From an uncultured Duncaniella sp. (GTDB lineage Bacteria > Bacteroidota > Bacteroidia > Bacteroidales > Muribaculaceae), in contig CAJURI010000022.1 of NCBI GenBank assembly GCA_910588795.1, positions 1 to 35,464 on the forward strand: a stretch of 35,464 nucleotides of DNA, in the 5' to 3' direction. How positions within the stretch are numbered: position 1 is the stretch's first letter; every line of letters begins with the position of its first letter. Shown here in pieces: positions 9,263-17,081 of this stretch. The position numbers were made by a program, and so were the translations under genes. Below the pieces are notes generated by a model that did not search any database, was not told where the DNA came from, and saw nothing but the letters and a program-made list of their open reading frames with translations.

Positions 9263-10299
9263 TACTCCTGTATTCCTAAACGGTACTTTGCCATGCGTGT
9301 GGCATAGTCGATGCTGAGCACCATGGCGTCATCGCTTGCGATACCTTTTCCGGCTACGTCGAACGCTGTGCCGTGGTCAACGCTCACTCTGATTATGGGG
9401 AGACCCAGTGTGATGTTCACACCGTTGGCACTCTCCATTTTTCCGGTCTCCTTGTTCCAGTTGAAGGCACACACTTTCAAGGGTATGTGTCCCTGATCAT
9501 GGTACATTGCCACACATCCGTCATATTTGCCGCATTTGGCTTTGGCGAATATCGAGTCGGGGGGCACCGGACCGTCAACGTTGAATCCGCGTGACTTGAG
9601 TTCCTCGATGGCGGGGATTATCTCGAGTGCCTCCTCGTCGCCGAACATTCCGTTCTCGCTGCTGTGGGGGTTGAGTCCGGCTATGCCTATGCGCGGGTCT
9701 GCTATGCCGAACTGGCGGCATGCGTCAGCGATCAGTTCGGTGACTTCGATGATGCGTGCTTTCTTCACAAGGTCGCATGCCTTGCGCAGAGGGACATGTG
9801 TGGACACGTGTATCACCCTTATGTTCTCGTCAGCGAGCATCATCGCATATTTCTTGGTGCCGGTGAATGTGGCGTATATCTCGGTGTGTCCGTCGAAGTG
9901 ATGTCCGGCAAGGTTGAGAGCCTCCTTGTTGAGCGGGGCAGTGACTGTGCCGTCCACTTCATTGGCCATGGCAAGCTCGATGGCTTTGCGTATGCTCACA
10001 AATGCGGCGTTTCCGCACTGGGCCTGGACTTCGCCAAAACGGAACGTGCTCATGTCCACGCAATGAAGGTCGTAGACGTCGATTGTTCCATATTCAAATT
10101 TCGCGTCAGCTACACGGTTCACTGCATTTATGCTGAAGTCGTATCCAAGACGGCGCACTGCTTCCTGCATCACGGCGGCATCGCCTGTGACTATGGGACG
10201 ACACTTTTCATAAGTGTCCTTATGGCTGAGGGCCCGTACCACTATTTCGGGACCTATGCCCGCGGGATCCCCCATGGTGATGGCTAAAATCGGTTTCAT
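9262..10299 (-). CDS. PdxA family dehydrogenase, likely PdxA2-type 4-phospho-D-threonate 3-dehydrogenase
   Basis: PdxA proteins are metal-dependent NAD(P) dehydrogenases that oxidise and decarboxylate a 4-phosphorylated C4 acid. The N terminus MGDPAGIGPE (residues 9-18), the metal-site motif FDGHTEIYA, the stretch LNPHSSENGMFGDEE and MYHDQGHIPLK are all present, and 345 aa is typical. Classical PdxA serves pyridoxal phosphate synthesis, while PdxA2 paralogues sit next to DUF1537 kinases and turn 4-phospho-D-threonate (or erythronate) into dihydroxyacetone phosphate and CO2. The one-base overlap with the kinase gene strongly favours the PdxA2 role, though sequence alone does not exclude a vitamin B6 function. 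It follows the alcohol dehydrogenase gene by 27 bases. Confidence 0.85.
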   Translation of the reverse strand: MKPILAITMGDPAGIGPEIVVRALSHKDTYEKCRPIVTGDAAVMQEAVRRLGYDFSINAVNRVADAKFEYGTIDVYDLHCVDMSTFRFGEVQAQCGNAAFVSIRKAIELAMANEVDGTVTAPLNKEALNLAGHHFDGHTEIYATFTGTKKYAMMLADENIRVIHVSTHVPLRKACDLVKKARIIEVTELIADACRQFGIADPRIGIAGLNPHSSENGMFGDEEALEIIPAIEELKSRGFNVDGPVPPDSIFAKAKCGKYDGCVAMYHDQGHIPLKVCAFNWNKETGKMESANGVNITLGLPIIRVSVDHGTAFDVAGKGIASDDAMVLSIDYATRMAKYRLGIQE

Positions 10300-10326
10300 G
10301 TAAGTTCTCAGTATAGTGATAGGTTC

Positions 10327-11472
10327 TCAGTACAGTGAATTGTATATGTCTCTTGCATCCTGTTCGGTGACTTCACGGGGATTGTTTTTTAGCAGACGTT
10401 GCACCTCCATGGCGGCTTTGGCCATGCCGTCGACCGCGCTTTGAGGTATGTTGAGGTCAGATAGCTTCTGCGGTATTCCTACGGCTTTGGAAAGTTCATA
10501 GATGAAATCCACTCCGTTCTGGGCTGTCTCGTTGTCATCTTTGCCCTGCGGCGCACCGCAGGCTATGGCTACTTCGGCATATTTACGGAGATTAGCGGGG
10601 CGGTTGAATTTCATCACCGATGGCAGCAGTATGGCGTTGGAAAGTCCGTGAGGTATATGGAATTCGCCGCCTAAGGGGTAGCTGAGCGCGTGGACTGCCG
10701 CAGTGTTGACAGGACCGAGCACCAGGCCTCCGTAGAGCGAGCCGAGCGACATGGCTTCGCGGGCTTCTGTGTCGTTTCCGTCCCTGACTGCCCGGAGCAG
10801 GTTGGCGGCTATCAGCTTTATTCCCTGAAGAGCGTATATATCTACTGCAGGGTGGGCAAACTTGTTGGTGTAGGCCTCGATGCAGTGGGTCAGGGCATCC
10901 ATTCCGGTATCGGCTGTCACCTTTGAAGGCACAGTCATTGTCAGCATAGGGTCGACATAGGCTGTGTCGGCAAGCAGATAGGGGCTGACAATGCCTTTCT
11001 TAAGCCTGTCACGTTCGTCAAGCAGTATGGCATTGGGCGACACTTCGCTTCCGGTTCCGGCTGTTGTAGGCAGACATGCGAGCCATAGCCCTTTCTTTTT
11101 GATGAATCCTGTCCCAAAGCAGTCCTCTGCCTTCTGGTCGCTGTCGATGAATGCGGCCACAAGTTTTGCGACGTCAAGCACCGATCCTCCGCCGATTCCG
11201 ACCACGCTGTCGGCACGGAATTCGCGTGCTGAGTCGAGTATTTTGTTAAAGTCGTTGAGTGTTGGCTCGGCAAGTATATCATGGCACACCTCGATGCTTA
11301 CTCCGTTCTCCTTCAGCCGGTTCATGGCAGGCTCGATCAGAGGCAGTATCGGAGGTGCCGTGAGCACGAAGAGGCGGCGGAAGCCGAGTGAGAGATAATC
11401 GTCGACAAATGTCTGTATGCAGCCTGAACCGAATACTATCTTCTGGGGCTGCAAGATTGTGATTGGTTTCAT
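10327..11472 (-). CDS. Iron-containing (group III) alcohol dehydrogenase
   Basis: A cytoplasmic NAD(P)-dependent dehydrogenase of the Fe-ADH family. The nucleotide-binding motif GIGGGSVLDVAK lies at residues 92-103, TTAGTGSEVSPNAIL at about 136-150, and the four metal ligands are visible as D192 and H196 (MDALTHCIEAY), H261 (HALSYPLGG) and H275 (FHIPHGLSN). At 381 aa it is full length. Family members reduce aldehydes such as lactaldehyde (FucO) or glycolaldehyde, or oxidise hydroxy acids, and the sequence does not tell which. It sits mid-operon, between the symporter (43 bases upstream) and the PdxA2-like gene, so it probably acts on an intermediate or the aldehyde product of the DHDPS-family lyase. 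That role is inference. Confidence 0.9.
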   Translation of the reverse strand: MKPITILQPQKIVFGSGCIQTFVDDYLSLGFRRLFVLTAPPILPLIEPAMNRLKENGVSIEVCHDILAEPTLNDFNKILDSAREFRADSVVGIGGGSVLDVAKLVAAFIDSDQKAEDCFGTGFIKKKGLWLACLPTTAGTGSEVSPNAILLDERDRLKKGIVSPYLLADTAYVDPMLTMTVPSKVTADTGMDALTHCIEAYTNKFAHPAVDIYALQGIKLIAANLLRAVRDGNDTEAREAMSLGSLYGGLVLGPVNTAAVHALSYPLGGEFHIPHGLSNAILLPSVMKFNRPANLRKYAEVAIACGAPQGKDDNETAQNGVDFIYELSKAVGIPQKLSDLNIPQSAVDGMAKAAMEVQRLLKNNPREVTEQDARDIYNSLY

Positions 11473-11515
11473 GTGTATCTGTTATATAATGTTCAAAGAA
11501 AACCTGCCGTATGCG

Positions 11516-13102
11516 TCATGCAGGCTCGATGTCCAGTTGTTTTTCCTTTCTTTTTTCCTCAAGGTATCCGTATATCGTAAGCTCTTTATCGGCAAGTGGT
11601 GCGGCAAACAGGAAGCTTGCCAGATATCCTACCACGAGCACTATGATGTGGCTGTACACGCCCAGCATATACTTGTGCTGGGTGAAATTCCATGCTCCGA
11701 GATCAAGAATTGTCTCTTTGATACCCGTGCCGTGCAGGTCAAGCTTGGTAGATGTGAGCACAGCGTAGGCTGTGAACAGCACTGACGCCGCTATGCCTAC
11801 GTACAGCCCCTGCTTGTTGGCACGCCGGCTGAATAGTCCGAGAAGGAATATACCCACGATTCCGGCCGAGAAGATGGCATACAGGGAGAACAGTGCTCCG
11901 AGCACACCCTCTCCGCCCCATGATATATAGAGGAGGGCGACCCCTACTGCACCTGCGCCTGACAGCACTACCATGATGCGTCCGAAGCGGAGCTGCTGGC
12001 GGTCGGTGCTCGATTTCCTGAAGCGTACGTAATAGTCCTGCACTGCTATGGCCGAGAGGCAGTTCAGATCAGTGTCAAGGCTTGAGATTGCTGCTGCGGC
12101 AAGTGCGGCTATGATGAGACCGCGTATGCCCACAGGAAGTTCGTTGCTGATGAAATAGGGGAACACCTCGTCGGCCTTTATGCCGTCGGGGAGTGCCGGT
12201 GCTCCGGATGCGTGATAGTAGGCAAACAGGCATGTGCCGATGAACATGAACATGGCCCAGATGGGAACGCTCATCAGAACGCCGATATATGCGGCTTTCT
12301 TGGCGTCACGGTCATTTTTGGCTGCGAGGTAACGCTGTACGATGGTCTGGTCGGTGCCATATTTCTGCAGTGCGTAGAAAATTCCGTTAAAGACCATGAC
12401 TATGAATGTCAGCTGCGTGAAATCCCAGTCGTACGGGCCGACATCTATCTTGTTGTACTCGCCGGCTATGCGGAGCACTTCCGACGGTCCCCCTTCCGGA
12501 AGGAACAGCAACAGGGCGACGCATATAAGGCCTCCGCCGATAAGCAGACCTCCCTGTGCCACATCCATCCATACTATGGCCTCCATGCCTCCGAGAAGTG
12601 TGAGGAAGATGATGGTGATGCCAAGCACTATGACTATCGCGTAGATGTTGAAGTCAAGGAATGTTGCAAGTGCCATTGACACAAGGAAGAAGACCGTACC
12701 GGCCTTGGAGAAGTGGCCAAGCGTGAAGGCAAACGAACTGTACATGCGGGCAAGGAGTCCGAAGCGGCGTTCAAAGTATTCGTAGGTCGATAGCTTTACC
12801 ACTTTGCGGAACAGAGGCACTATCACACCGATGAGTGCCAGAAGCACTAACGGCACCATGAGCCCCTGCACGAGGAGTATCCAGTTGTCGGCATATGCCG
12901 CACCGGGATACGCGAGGAATGTCACGCTTGATATGAGGGTGGCGAAGATCGACATGCCCACAGCCCATGCAGGGATTTTGCCTCCTGCTGCGAAGTAGGT
13001 GCTTGTGTCCTTCTGCCTGTGGGCGAAATATATGCCCACACCGATCGCTGCGGCAATCGATGCAAAGACTATCAGATAGTCTATCCAATGTATGTCGTTC
13101 AT
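11516..13102 (-). CDS. Sodium:solute symporter (SSS family)
   Basis: An inner-membrane Na+-coupled importer with about 13 hydrophobic segments. The first helix begins IDYLIVFASIAAAIGVGIYFA, followed by the family signature region around GGKIPAWAVGMSIFATLISSVTF, where small and hydroxyl residues form the Na+ site, and later ISSLDTDLNCLSAIAVQDYY, typical of the subfamily that includes sialic-acid and glucose/inositol-type SSS porters. The C-terminal tail is charged (EEKRKEKQ). It overlaps the upstream lyase gene by ATGA (13099-13102). Being inside the acid-sugar operon, it probably brings in the operon's substrate. No SusC or TonB-dependent gene is present in the operon, which suits a small, porin-permeable molecule. 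Confidence 0.92.
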   Translation of the reverse strand: MNDIHWIDYLIVFASIAAAIGVGIYFAHRQKDTSTYFAAGGKIPAWAVGMSIFATLISSVTFLAYPGAAYADNWILLVQGLMVPLVLLALIGVIVPLFRKVVKLSTYEYFERRFGLLARMYSSFAFTLGHFSKAGTVFFLVSMALATFLDFNIYAIVIVLGITIIFLTLLGGMEAIVWMDVAQGGLLIGGGLICVALLLFLPEGGPSEVLRIAGEYNKIDVGPYDWDFTQLTFIVMVFNGIFYALQKYGTDQTIVQRYLAAKNDRDAKKAAYIGVLMSVPIWAMFMFIGTCLFAYYHASGAPALPDGIKADEVFPYFISNELPVGIRGLIIAALAAAAISSLDTDLNCLSAIAVQDYYVRFRKSSTDRQQLRFGRIMVVLSGAGAVGVALLYISWGGEGVLGALFSLYAIFSAGIVGIFLLGLFSRRANKQGLYVGIAASVLFTAYAVLTSTKLDLHGTGIKETILDLGAWNFTQHKYMLGVYSHIIVLVVGYLASFLFAAPLADKELTIYGYLEEKRKEKQLDIEPA

Positions 13103-13983
13103 AGTTTTTCCCTTATGGATTGCTCTTCTTCAGCGGAAAGACGTGTCAGCGGCATGAGCATCCACGGATCGCAGAGCCCCTTGGTCTGCATCATCACTTT
13201 CAGTGCGGTGAGTGACTGCCCCAGGGTGCGTCCGGCCTGATATATCTTGGCTATCTCGTTGGTCTCGTCCTGCAGACGGTTGGCTGTGTCCATGTCGCCG
13301 CCGGTGGCTGCGCTGTAAAGATCATTGAACATATCCGGCACAAAATTGCCTGTGCTCGGCACTATGCCGTCGCCACCGATGGAGAGGGAGTAGGCTGACT
13401 GTGCCGCCCATCCGCAGAAATAGGCGAAATCCTCGCGGTCTCTCGATATGTCGATGCACTGGCGCATGCGTTCAAGGTCACGCTCTGAATCCTTGAGCCC
13501 GACGATGTTGGGGTGGTCGGCAAGACGTTTCACCACATCTACGGGTATTGTCATATGTGTCGTGGCCAATATGTTGTAGAGCATCAGCGGTCCGGTGATA
13601 TTGTCGGCAAGAGCCTTGTAGTAGCCATACATCTGTTCGGCGGTAAGCGCATAGTAGGAGGGGAGTGTCGCTACGATCACGTCGGCTCCGGCGGCTGTGT
13701 AGGCCTGAGCCTGGCTGAGTTGTTCGGCGAAGCAGTTGCCTGTGAGTCCGGCATAGATCAGGATCCTCCCTTTTGCAGCCTTTACGGCAGTCTCTACCAT
13801 GAGCAGTCCGTCGGAGGCTGACACACTGTTGCCTTCACCGGTGGTGCCCATAAGCAGCGGTGCCACATTGTTCTGCGCAAAAAATTCTATGATTCTCTCT
13901 ACGGCAGGGACGTCGAGTGCACCCTTCTCTGTGACGGGTGTCACCATGGGTACCACTACCCCGCGATATCTGCAATTCTTCAT
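13099..13983 (-). CDS. Dihydrodipicolinate synthase / N-acetylneuraminate lyase superfamily aldolase
   Basis: A class I, Schiff-base aldolase or dehydratase of the DapA/NanA superfamily. The GTTGEG phosphate/carboxylate motif is at residues 46-51, the catalytic tyrosine is Y136 (MLYNI) and the Schiff-base lysine is K164 (VGLKDSE). At 294 aa it is the usual size. It is unlikely to be the lysine-pathway DapA because it heads a catabolic operon with an importer and sugar-acid enzymes. Members of this superfamily cleave 2-keto-3-deoxy sugar acids to pyruvate and an aldehyde, or dehydrate sugar acids. Its product could be the substrate of the operon's iron alcohol dehydrogenase. Sialic-acid lyase is possible from the SSS pairing, but no other nan genes are nearby. 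First gene of the operon, with a -7 element 43 bases upstream. Confidence 0.88.
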   Translation of the reverse strand: MKNCRYRGVVVPMVTPVTEKGALDVPAVERIIEFFAQNNVAPLLMGTTGEGNSVSASDGLLMVETAVKAAKGRILIYAGLTGNCFAEQLSQAQAYTAAGADVIVATLPSYYALTAEQMYGYYKALADNITGPLMLYNILATTHMTIPVDVVKRLADHPNIVGLKDSERDLERMRQCIDISRDREDFAYFCGWAAQSAYSLSIGGDGIVPSTGNFVPDMFNDLYSAATGGDMDTANRLQDETNEIAKIYQAGRTLGQSLTALKVMMQTKGLCDPWMLMPLTRLSAEEEQSIREKL

Positions 13984-14025
13984 TTTAAGGTTGTTTTAGA
14001 TTTAAGGTATTAATATTTTCGATTG

Positions 14026-14033
14026 CAAAGGTA
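14026..14033 (-). promoter_or_regulatory. -7 element (TACCTTTG) of the acid-sugar operon
   Basis: On the minus strand these bases read TACCTTTG, a match to TAnnTTTG, 43 bases upstream of the lyase ATG. No good -33 TTTG is visible about 20 bases further up, which would fit a promoter needing an activator. Confidence 0.65.
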
Positions 14034-14063
14034 CGAAAAATATATCTATGACGCATCTGTCAT

Positions 14064-14088
14064 TTGCCATAAAATATCGCTGTGGCAA
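14064..14088. promoter_or_regulatory. Possible operator: TTGCCA-13-TGGCAA inverted repeat
   Basis: TTGCCA (14064-14069) and TGGCAA (14083-14088) form a perfect 6-bp dyad with a 13-nt spacer, about 31-55 bases upstream of the - strand -7 element. Position and symmetry fit a regulator site for the acid-sugar operon, but no regulator gene is in the window. The rest of the gap 13984-14253 shows no gene. Confidence 0.3.
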
Positions 14089-14253
14089 TAAAATGTCCGC
14101 GGAAAGTAGGTGTGATGAAAAAACTTAGTAAGCGGAAATGTAATCTGAGATGCTGTGAGGGGGCATGAAAAACTTTTCTTGACAAAGATAAAACCTTTTG
14201 TCGATTAGCAGTGTTAGATTAATAAAATTAACTCAACCAACAACTATTGTTTT

Positions 14254-15294
14254 ATGAAAAAAGCGTTATTAATCATTGCAGTCGTGCTTGGAAGTATGAC
14301 CGCATTTGCTCAGAATCTTGACAAGAATGAGGCAAAGCAGCTAAAGGCTTTCCTCACCGAGGGAACCAATGCCAGTGCCCTTAAGGCCAATCCAAAGTCG
14401 TTAGGCTCCATTGAAGGTGTCACCGTATCCAACGGCCATGTCACAGCCATTCAGTGGAAGGACAAGAAGCTTACCGGAGCTCTCGACCTCTCCGGCTTCA
14501 AGGCACTCACCAAGGTGGATGTCTCACGTAACCACCTCACATCGCTCGACGTGTCTGACTGTCCTGCCCTTGAGCAGCTCAATGCCGGACGTAACAAGCT
14601 TACCGAGGTCAATCTCGATGGCTGCAGCGTCCTTCAGACTCTGTCACTCTACAAGAACCGTCTGACGGATCTTTCACTCAGCAACGCCCCCCTTCTTAAG
14701 AACCTGAATATCTCCAACAACCTCTTTGTGGAGCTCGAACTGAACAATTCCTACAATCTACAGACACTTAACTGTCAGGGTTGCCACCTCGAGTCACTTA
14801 ATGTCGGCGGATGCACGGCTCTAAAGAATCTCTACTGCGGTTACAACAAGCTCACCTCACTTACTCTTGCAGGTGTGGAGAACCTTCAGAACCTCAACTG
14901 TGACGACAATGAGATCACCAATTTCATAGTCTCCGGGCTTCCTTCACTTTCCACTCTCATCTGTTCGGACAACAATATGGTCACTCTCGGTCTCCGCAAC
15001 TGCCAGGCTCTTCTCGACCTCGTATGCTCCTACAATGATCTGACCACCCTCAGTGTTGACGGATGCCCCAACCTCCAGTATGTTGACTGCTCCTACAATG
15101 ATCTTACCCAGTTGACCCTGTCAAACCAGACATTCCTGCAGCGTCTTATCTGCAACAACAATCAGCTGACAATGCTTGACGTGTCGTTCGACCAGGCTCT
15201 TACATACATCAACTGCCGTTACAACCAGATCATCGATTTCCGTACAATCGCCTGCAACAACCTCCGTATGGTTGCCTGCCAGTGGAACTACTAA
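14254..15294 (+). CDS. Secreted leucine-rich-repeat protein with a cysteine ladder
   Basis: A signal peptide (MKKALLIIAVVLGSMTAFAQ) is followed by a short N-terminal region and then about twelve tandem repeats of roughly 21-23 residues from about residue 75 to the C terminus, each of the type LxxLxCxxNxLTxLxVxxC, as in the LxCS-N-LT repeats common in secreted Bacteroidetes proteins. Nine consecutive repeats (LNCQG, LYCGY, LNCDD, LICSD, LVCSY, VDCSY, LICNN, INCRY, VACQW) hold cysteine at the same strand position. No transmembrane segment, LPXTG or Por-type sorting domain is visible, so it is probably periplasmic or secreted. Its function is unknown; such proteins often bind proteins or glycans. 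It stands alone between two - strand operons and ends at a clear terminator. Confidence 0.88.
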   Translation: MKKALLIIAVVLGSMTAFAQNLDKNEAKQLKAFLTEGTNASALKANPKSLGSIEGVTVSNGHVTAIQWKDKKLTGALDLSGFKALTKVDVSRNHLTSLDVSDCPALEQLNAGRNKLTEVNLDGCSVLQTLSLYKNRLTDLSLSNAPLLKNLNISNNLFVELELNNSYNLQTLNCQGCHLESLNVGGCTALKNLYCGYNKLTSLTLAGVENLQNLNCDDNEITNFIVSGLPSLSTLICSDNNMVTLGLRNCQALLDLVCSYNDLTTLSVDGCPNLQYVDCSYNDLTQLTLSNQTFLQRLICNNNQLTMLDVSFDQALTYINCRYNQIIDFRTIACNNLRMVACQWNY

Positions 15295-15360
15295 GCCCCC
15301 GGCCTGAGGGCATGGTGATCACACCACCCTTACAGCTTACAACTAACGCTTAAAATAGAT

Positions 15361-15400
15361 GACCGTCCTTGAAGAGAAATCTCCGGGGACGGTCTTTTTT
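15361..15400 (+). terminator. Rho-independent terminator of the LRR gene
   Basis: GACCGTCC (15361-15368) pairs with GGACGGTC (15387-15394), followed by six T (15395-15400). Read on the minus strand the stem could also help stop the convergent MBOAT transcript, but no good U run follows in that direction. Confidence 0.85.
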
Positions 15401-15434
15401 ATTGTGACAGTGTTCAGCCTTTCAGACTGATAAA

Positions 15435-17042
15435 TCAGTATTGCAGATAGATGAACGGGACTATGTCACTTGACCTCACCTGAATGGCGATGAATAGTGC
15501 GATTGCAAGCAGTAGGGCCTGCAGGATCACCGGGGCGTTCATGAAGCCTTGCTTAAGAGGATCGGTGATTTTCGTAGGTAGCATATGTACGATGTATCCT
15601 GCCGCCATAGCCAGCACTATTGTGAGATAGCTTGATATGAATTCCGGAGCTACGGAAAGATGAAAGTCAAATATCATCTGATGCCACATCATACCTACTT
15701 CGTCGAGTGAGCGTGCACGGAACAGCATGAAGGCGGCTGCGATGAGGAGAAACGTGAACACCATGTTGAAGCACTTTGTCACAGGTGCGAAGCGTGACGG
15801 GACTGTCACAACTTCTATTTCACCCGACTCTGTCACCACGGTCTCTGTGGCGGAAGTGGCAGGGATGGCGTTGCGCAGCATTTTATGTATCACCAACAGT
15901 GTGCCGTGGGCCGCTCCCCATATGACATACATCCAGGATGCGCCGTGCCAGAATCCGCCTATCACCATTGTGGCGAACTGGTTGAAATAAGCGCGCGGCC
16001 TGGAGCAGCGGTTGCCTCCGAGCGGGATGTATATATAGTCCCTCAGCCATGTCGACAGGGATATGTGCCAACGGTGCCAGAACTCTGTCGGGTTTGAGGC
16101 TTTGAACGGTGCATTGAAATTCTCCTTGAATCTGTAGCCGAGGAGGAGAGCTATGCCGATGGCTATGTCGCTGTATCCGGCAAAGTCGCAGTAAAGCTGG
16201 ATGGTGAAACCGATCGATGCCATAAGGTTTTCGAATCCGCTGTAGAGAGCGGGATTGTCAAACACGCGGTCGACGAAGTTGCCTGAGATGAAATCGGCTA
16301 TCACCATCTTCTTGATGATGCCCAGTATGATGAGGTATATGCCTTCGGATGTCATGTCGCGCGAAGGGACGGGATTGCTCTTGATCTGTGGCAGCATGTC
16401 CTTTGCCCGTACCACGGGGCCGGCGAGAAGCGGAGGGAAGAAGGTGAGGAAAAAGAGATAGTCGAGCGGATTGCGGCAAGCCTGTATCTGACCTCGGTAT
16501 ATGTCGACTATATAGCTTATGGAACGGAAGGTGAAGAATGAGATTCCGGCCGGAAGTATGACGTTGATGGGATCGATATGCGCGGTGAAGAAGCTGTTGA
16601 TGGTCTCGATCATCAGACCGAAGTATTTGAAGTAGGCAAGCAGACATATGTTGACTGTCACATTGAGCGTGACTATAGTCCGCATTACCGTAATGCGCCG
16701 GCGTGTGAGGGTGCGTGCCTTCTGCATGCACAGCCCCAGCAGGTAGTCGCTTAAAGCCACTCCTATCAGTATGAGGCAGCATTCTCCCGATGCCTTGTAG
16801 TAGAAATATATGGAGAATGCAATGGTGAAGATCATCCTTGCGGCCCTCCATGGTCTCAGCATGCGGTAGAGGATCATGAACATGGCAAAGAGCACGATGA
16901 ACAGGCCGGTGTTGAACAGCAGCGGCTGCCGGCTGTCATAGACGAGCTGTTCGCCTATGCCGGTGACATCTATCCCTATGTCATCCAGATCAGAAAGAAG
17001 TGAATTGTACAGCTCCGAGAGCCGTGTAGCTATGTGTTCCAA
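15435..17042 (-). CDS. MBOAT family O-acyltransferase (AlgI/DltB/PatA-like)
   Basis: A polytopic inner-membrane acyltransferase that moves acyl (usually acetyl) groups to extracytoplasmic glycans or peptidoglycan. The signature WHRWHISLSTWLRDYIYIPLGG lies mid-protein, and the presumed active-site histidine is in GGFWHGASWMYVIWGAAHG. There are about a dozen hydrophobic segments over 535 aa, a normal AlgI-like length. The start appears to be TTG at 17042, because an in-frame stop lies six codons upstream and the first internal Met is beyond the first membrane segment; the LVYDSRQPLLFNTGLF stretch near residue 39 matches the usual N terminus of Bacteroidetes MBOAT proteins. It follows two SGNH genes by 39 bases, the usual partner type that finishes acetyl transfer. 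The acceptor polymer is unknown. Confidence 0.92.
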   Translation of the reverse strand: MEHIATRLSELYNSLLSDLDDIGIDVTGIGEQLVYDSRQPLLFNTGLFIVLFAMFMILYRMLRPWRAARMIFTIAFSIYFYYKASGECCLILIGVALSDYLLGLCMQKARTLTRRRITVMRTIVTLNVTVNICLLAYFKYFGLMIETINSFFTAHIDPINVILPAGISFFTFRSISYIVDIYRGQIQACRNPLDYLFFLTFFPPLLAGPVVRAKDMLPQIKSNPVPSRDMTSEGIYLIILGIIKKMVIADFISGNFVDRVFDNPALYSGFENLMASIGFTIQLYCDFAGYSDIAIGIALLLGYRFKENFNAPFKASNPTEFWHRWHISLSTWLRDYIYIPLGGNRCSRPRAYFNQFATMVIGGFWHGASWMYVIWGAAHGTLLVIHKMLRNAIPATSATETVVTESGEIEVVTVPSRFAPVTKCFNMVFTFLLIAAAFMLFRARSLDEVGMMWHQMIFDFHLSVAPEFISSYLTIVLAMAAGYIVHMLPTKITDPLKQGFMNAPVILQALLLAIALFIAIQVRSSDIVPFIYLQY

Positions 17043-17081
17043 TTCTGAAACGTTTTTTTATTTCGTACGATATCTTTTTTG

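Noticed and set aside
9664..10287. 207-aa + strand ORF opposite the pdxA-like gene
   Set aside because: Shadow of a well-conserved gene; the translated sequence has no family features.
11516..13983. Sialic-acid uptake and lyase (nan) pair
   Set aside because: SSS plus a NanA-like lyase could fit, but the operon goes on with C4-acid enzymes and no other nan or nag gene is present.
14048..14128. 26-codon ORF in the 13984-14253 gap
   Set aside because: It is very short, lies upstream of the LRR gene without a promoter of its own and overlaps the putative operator region.
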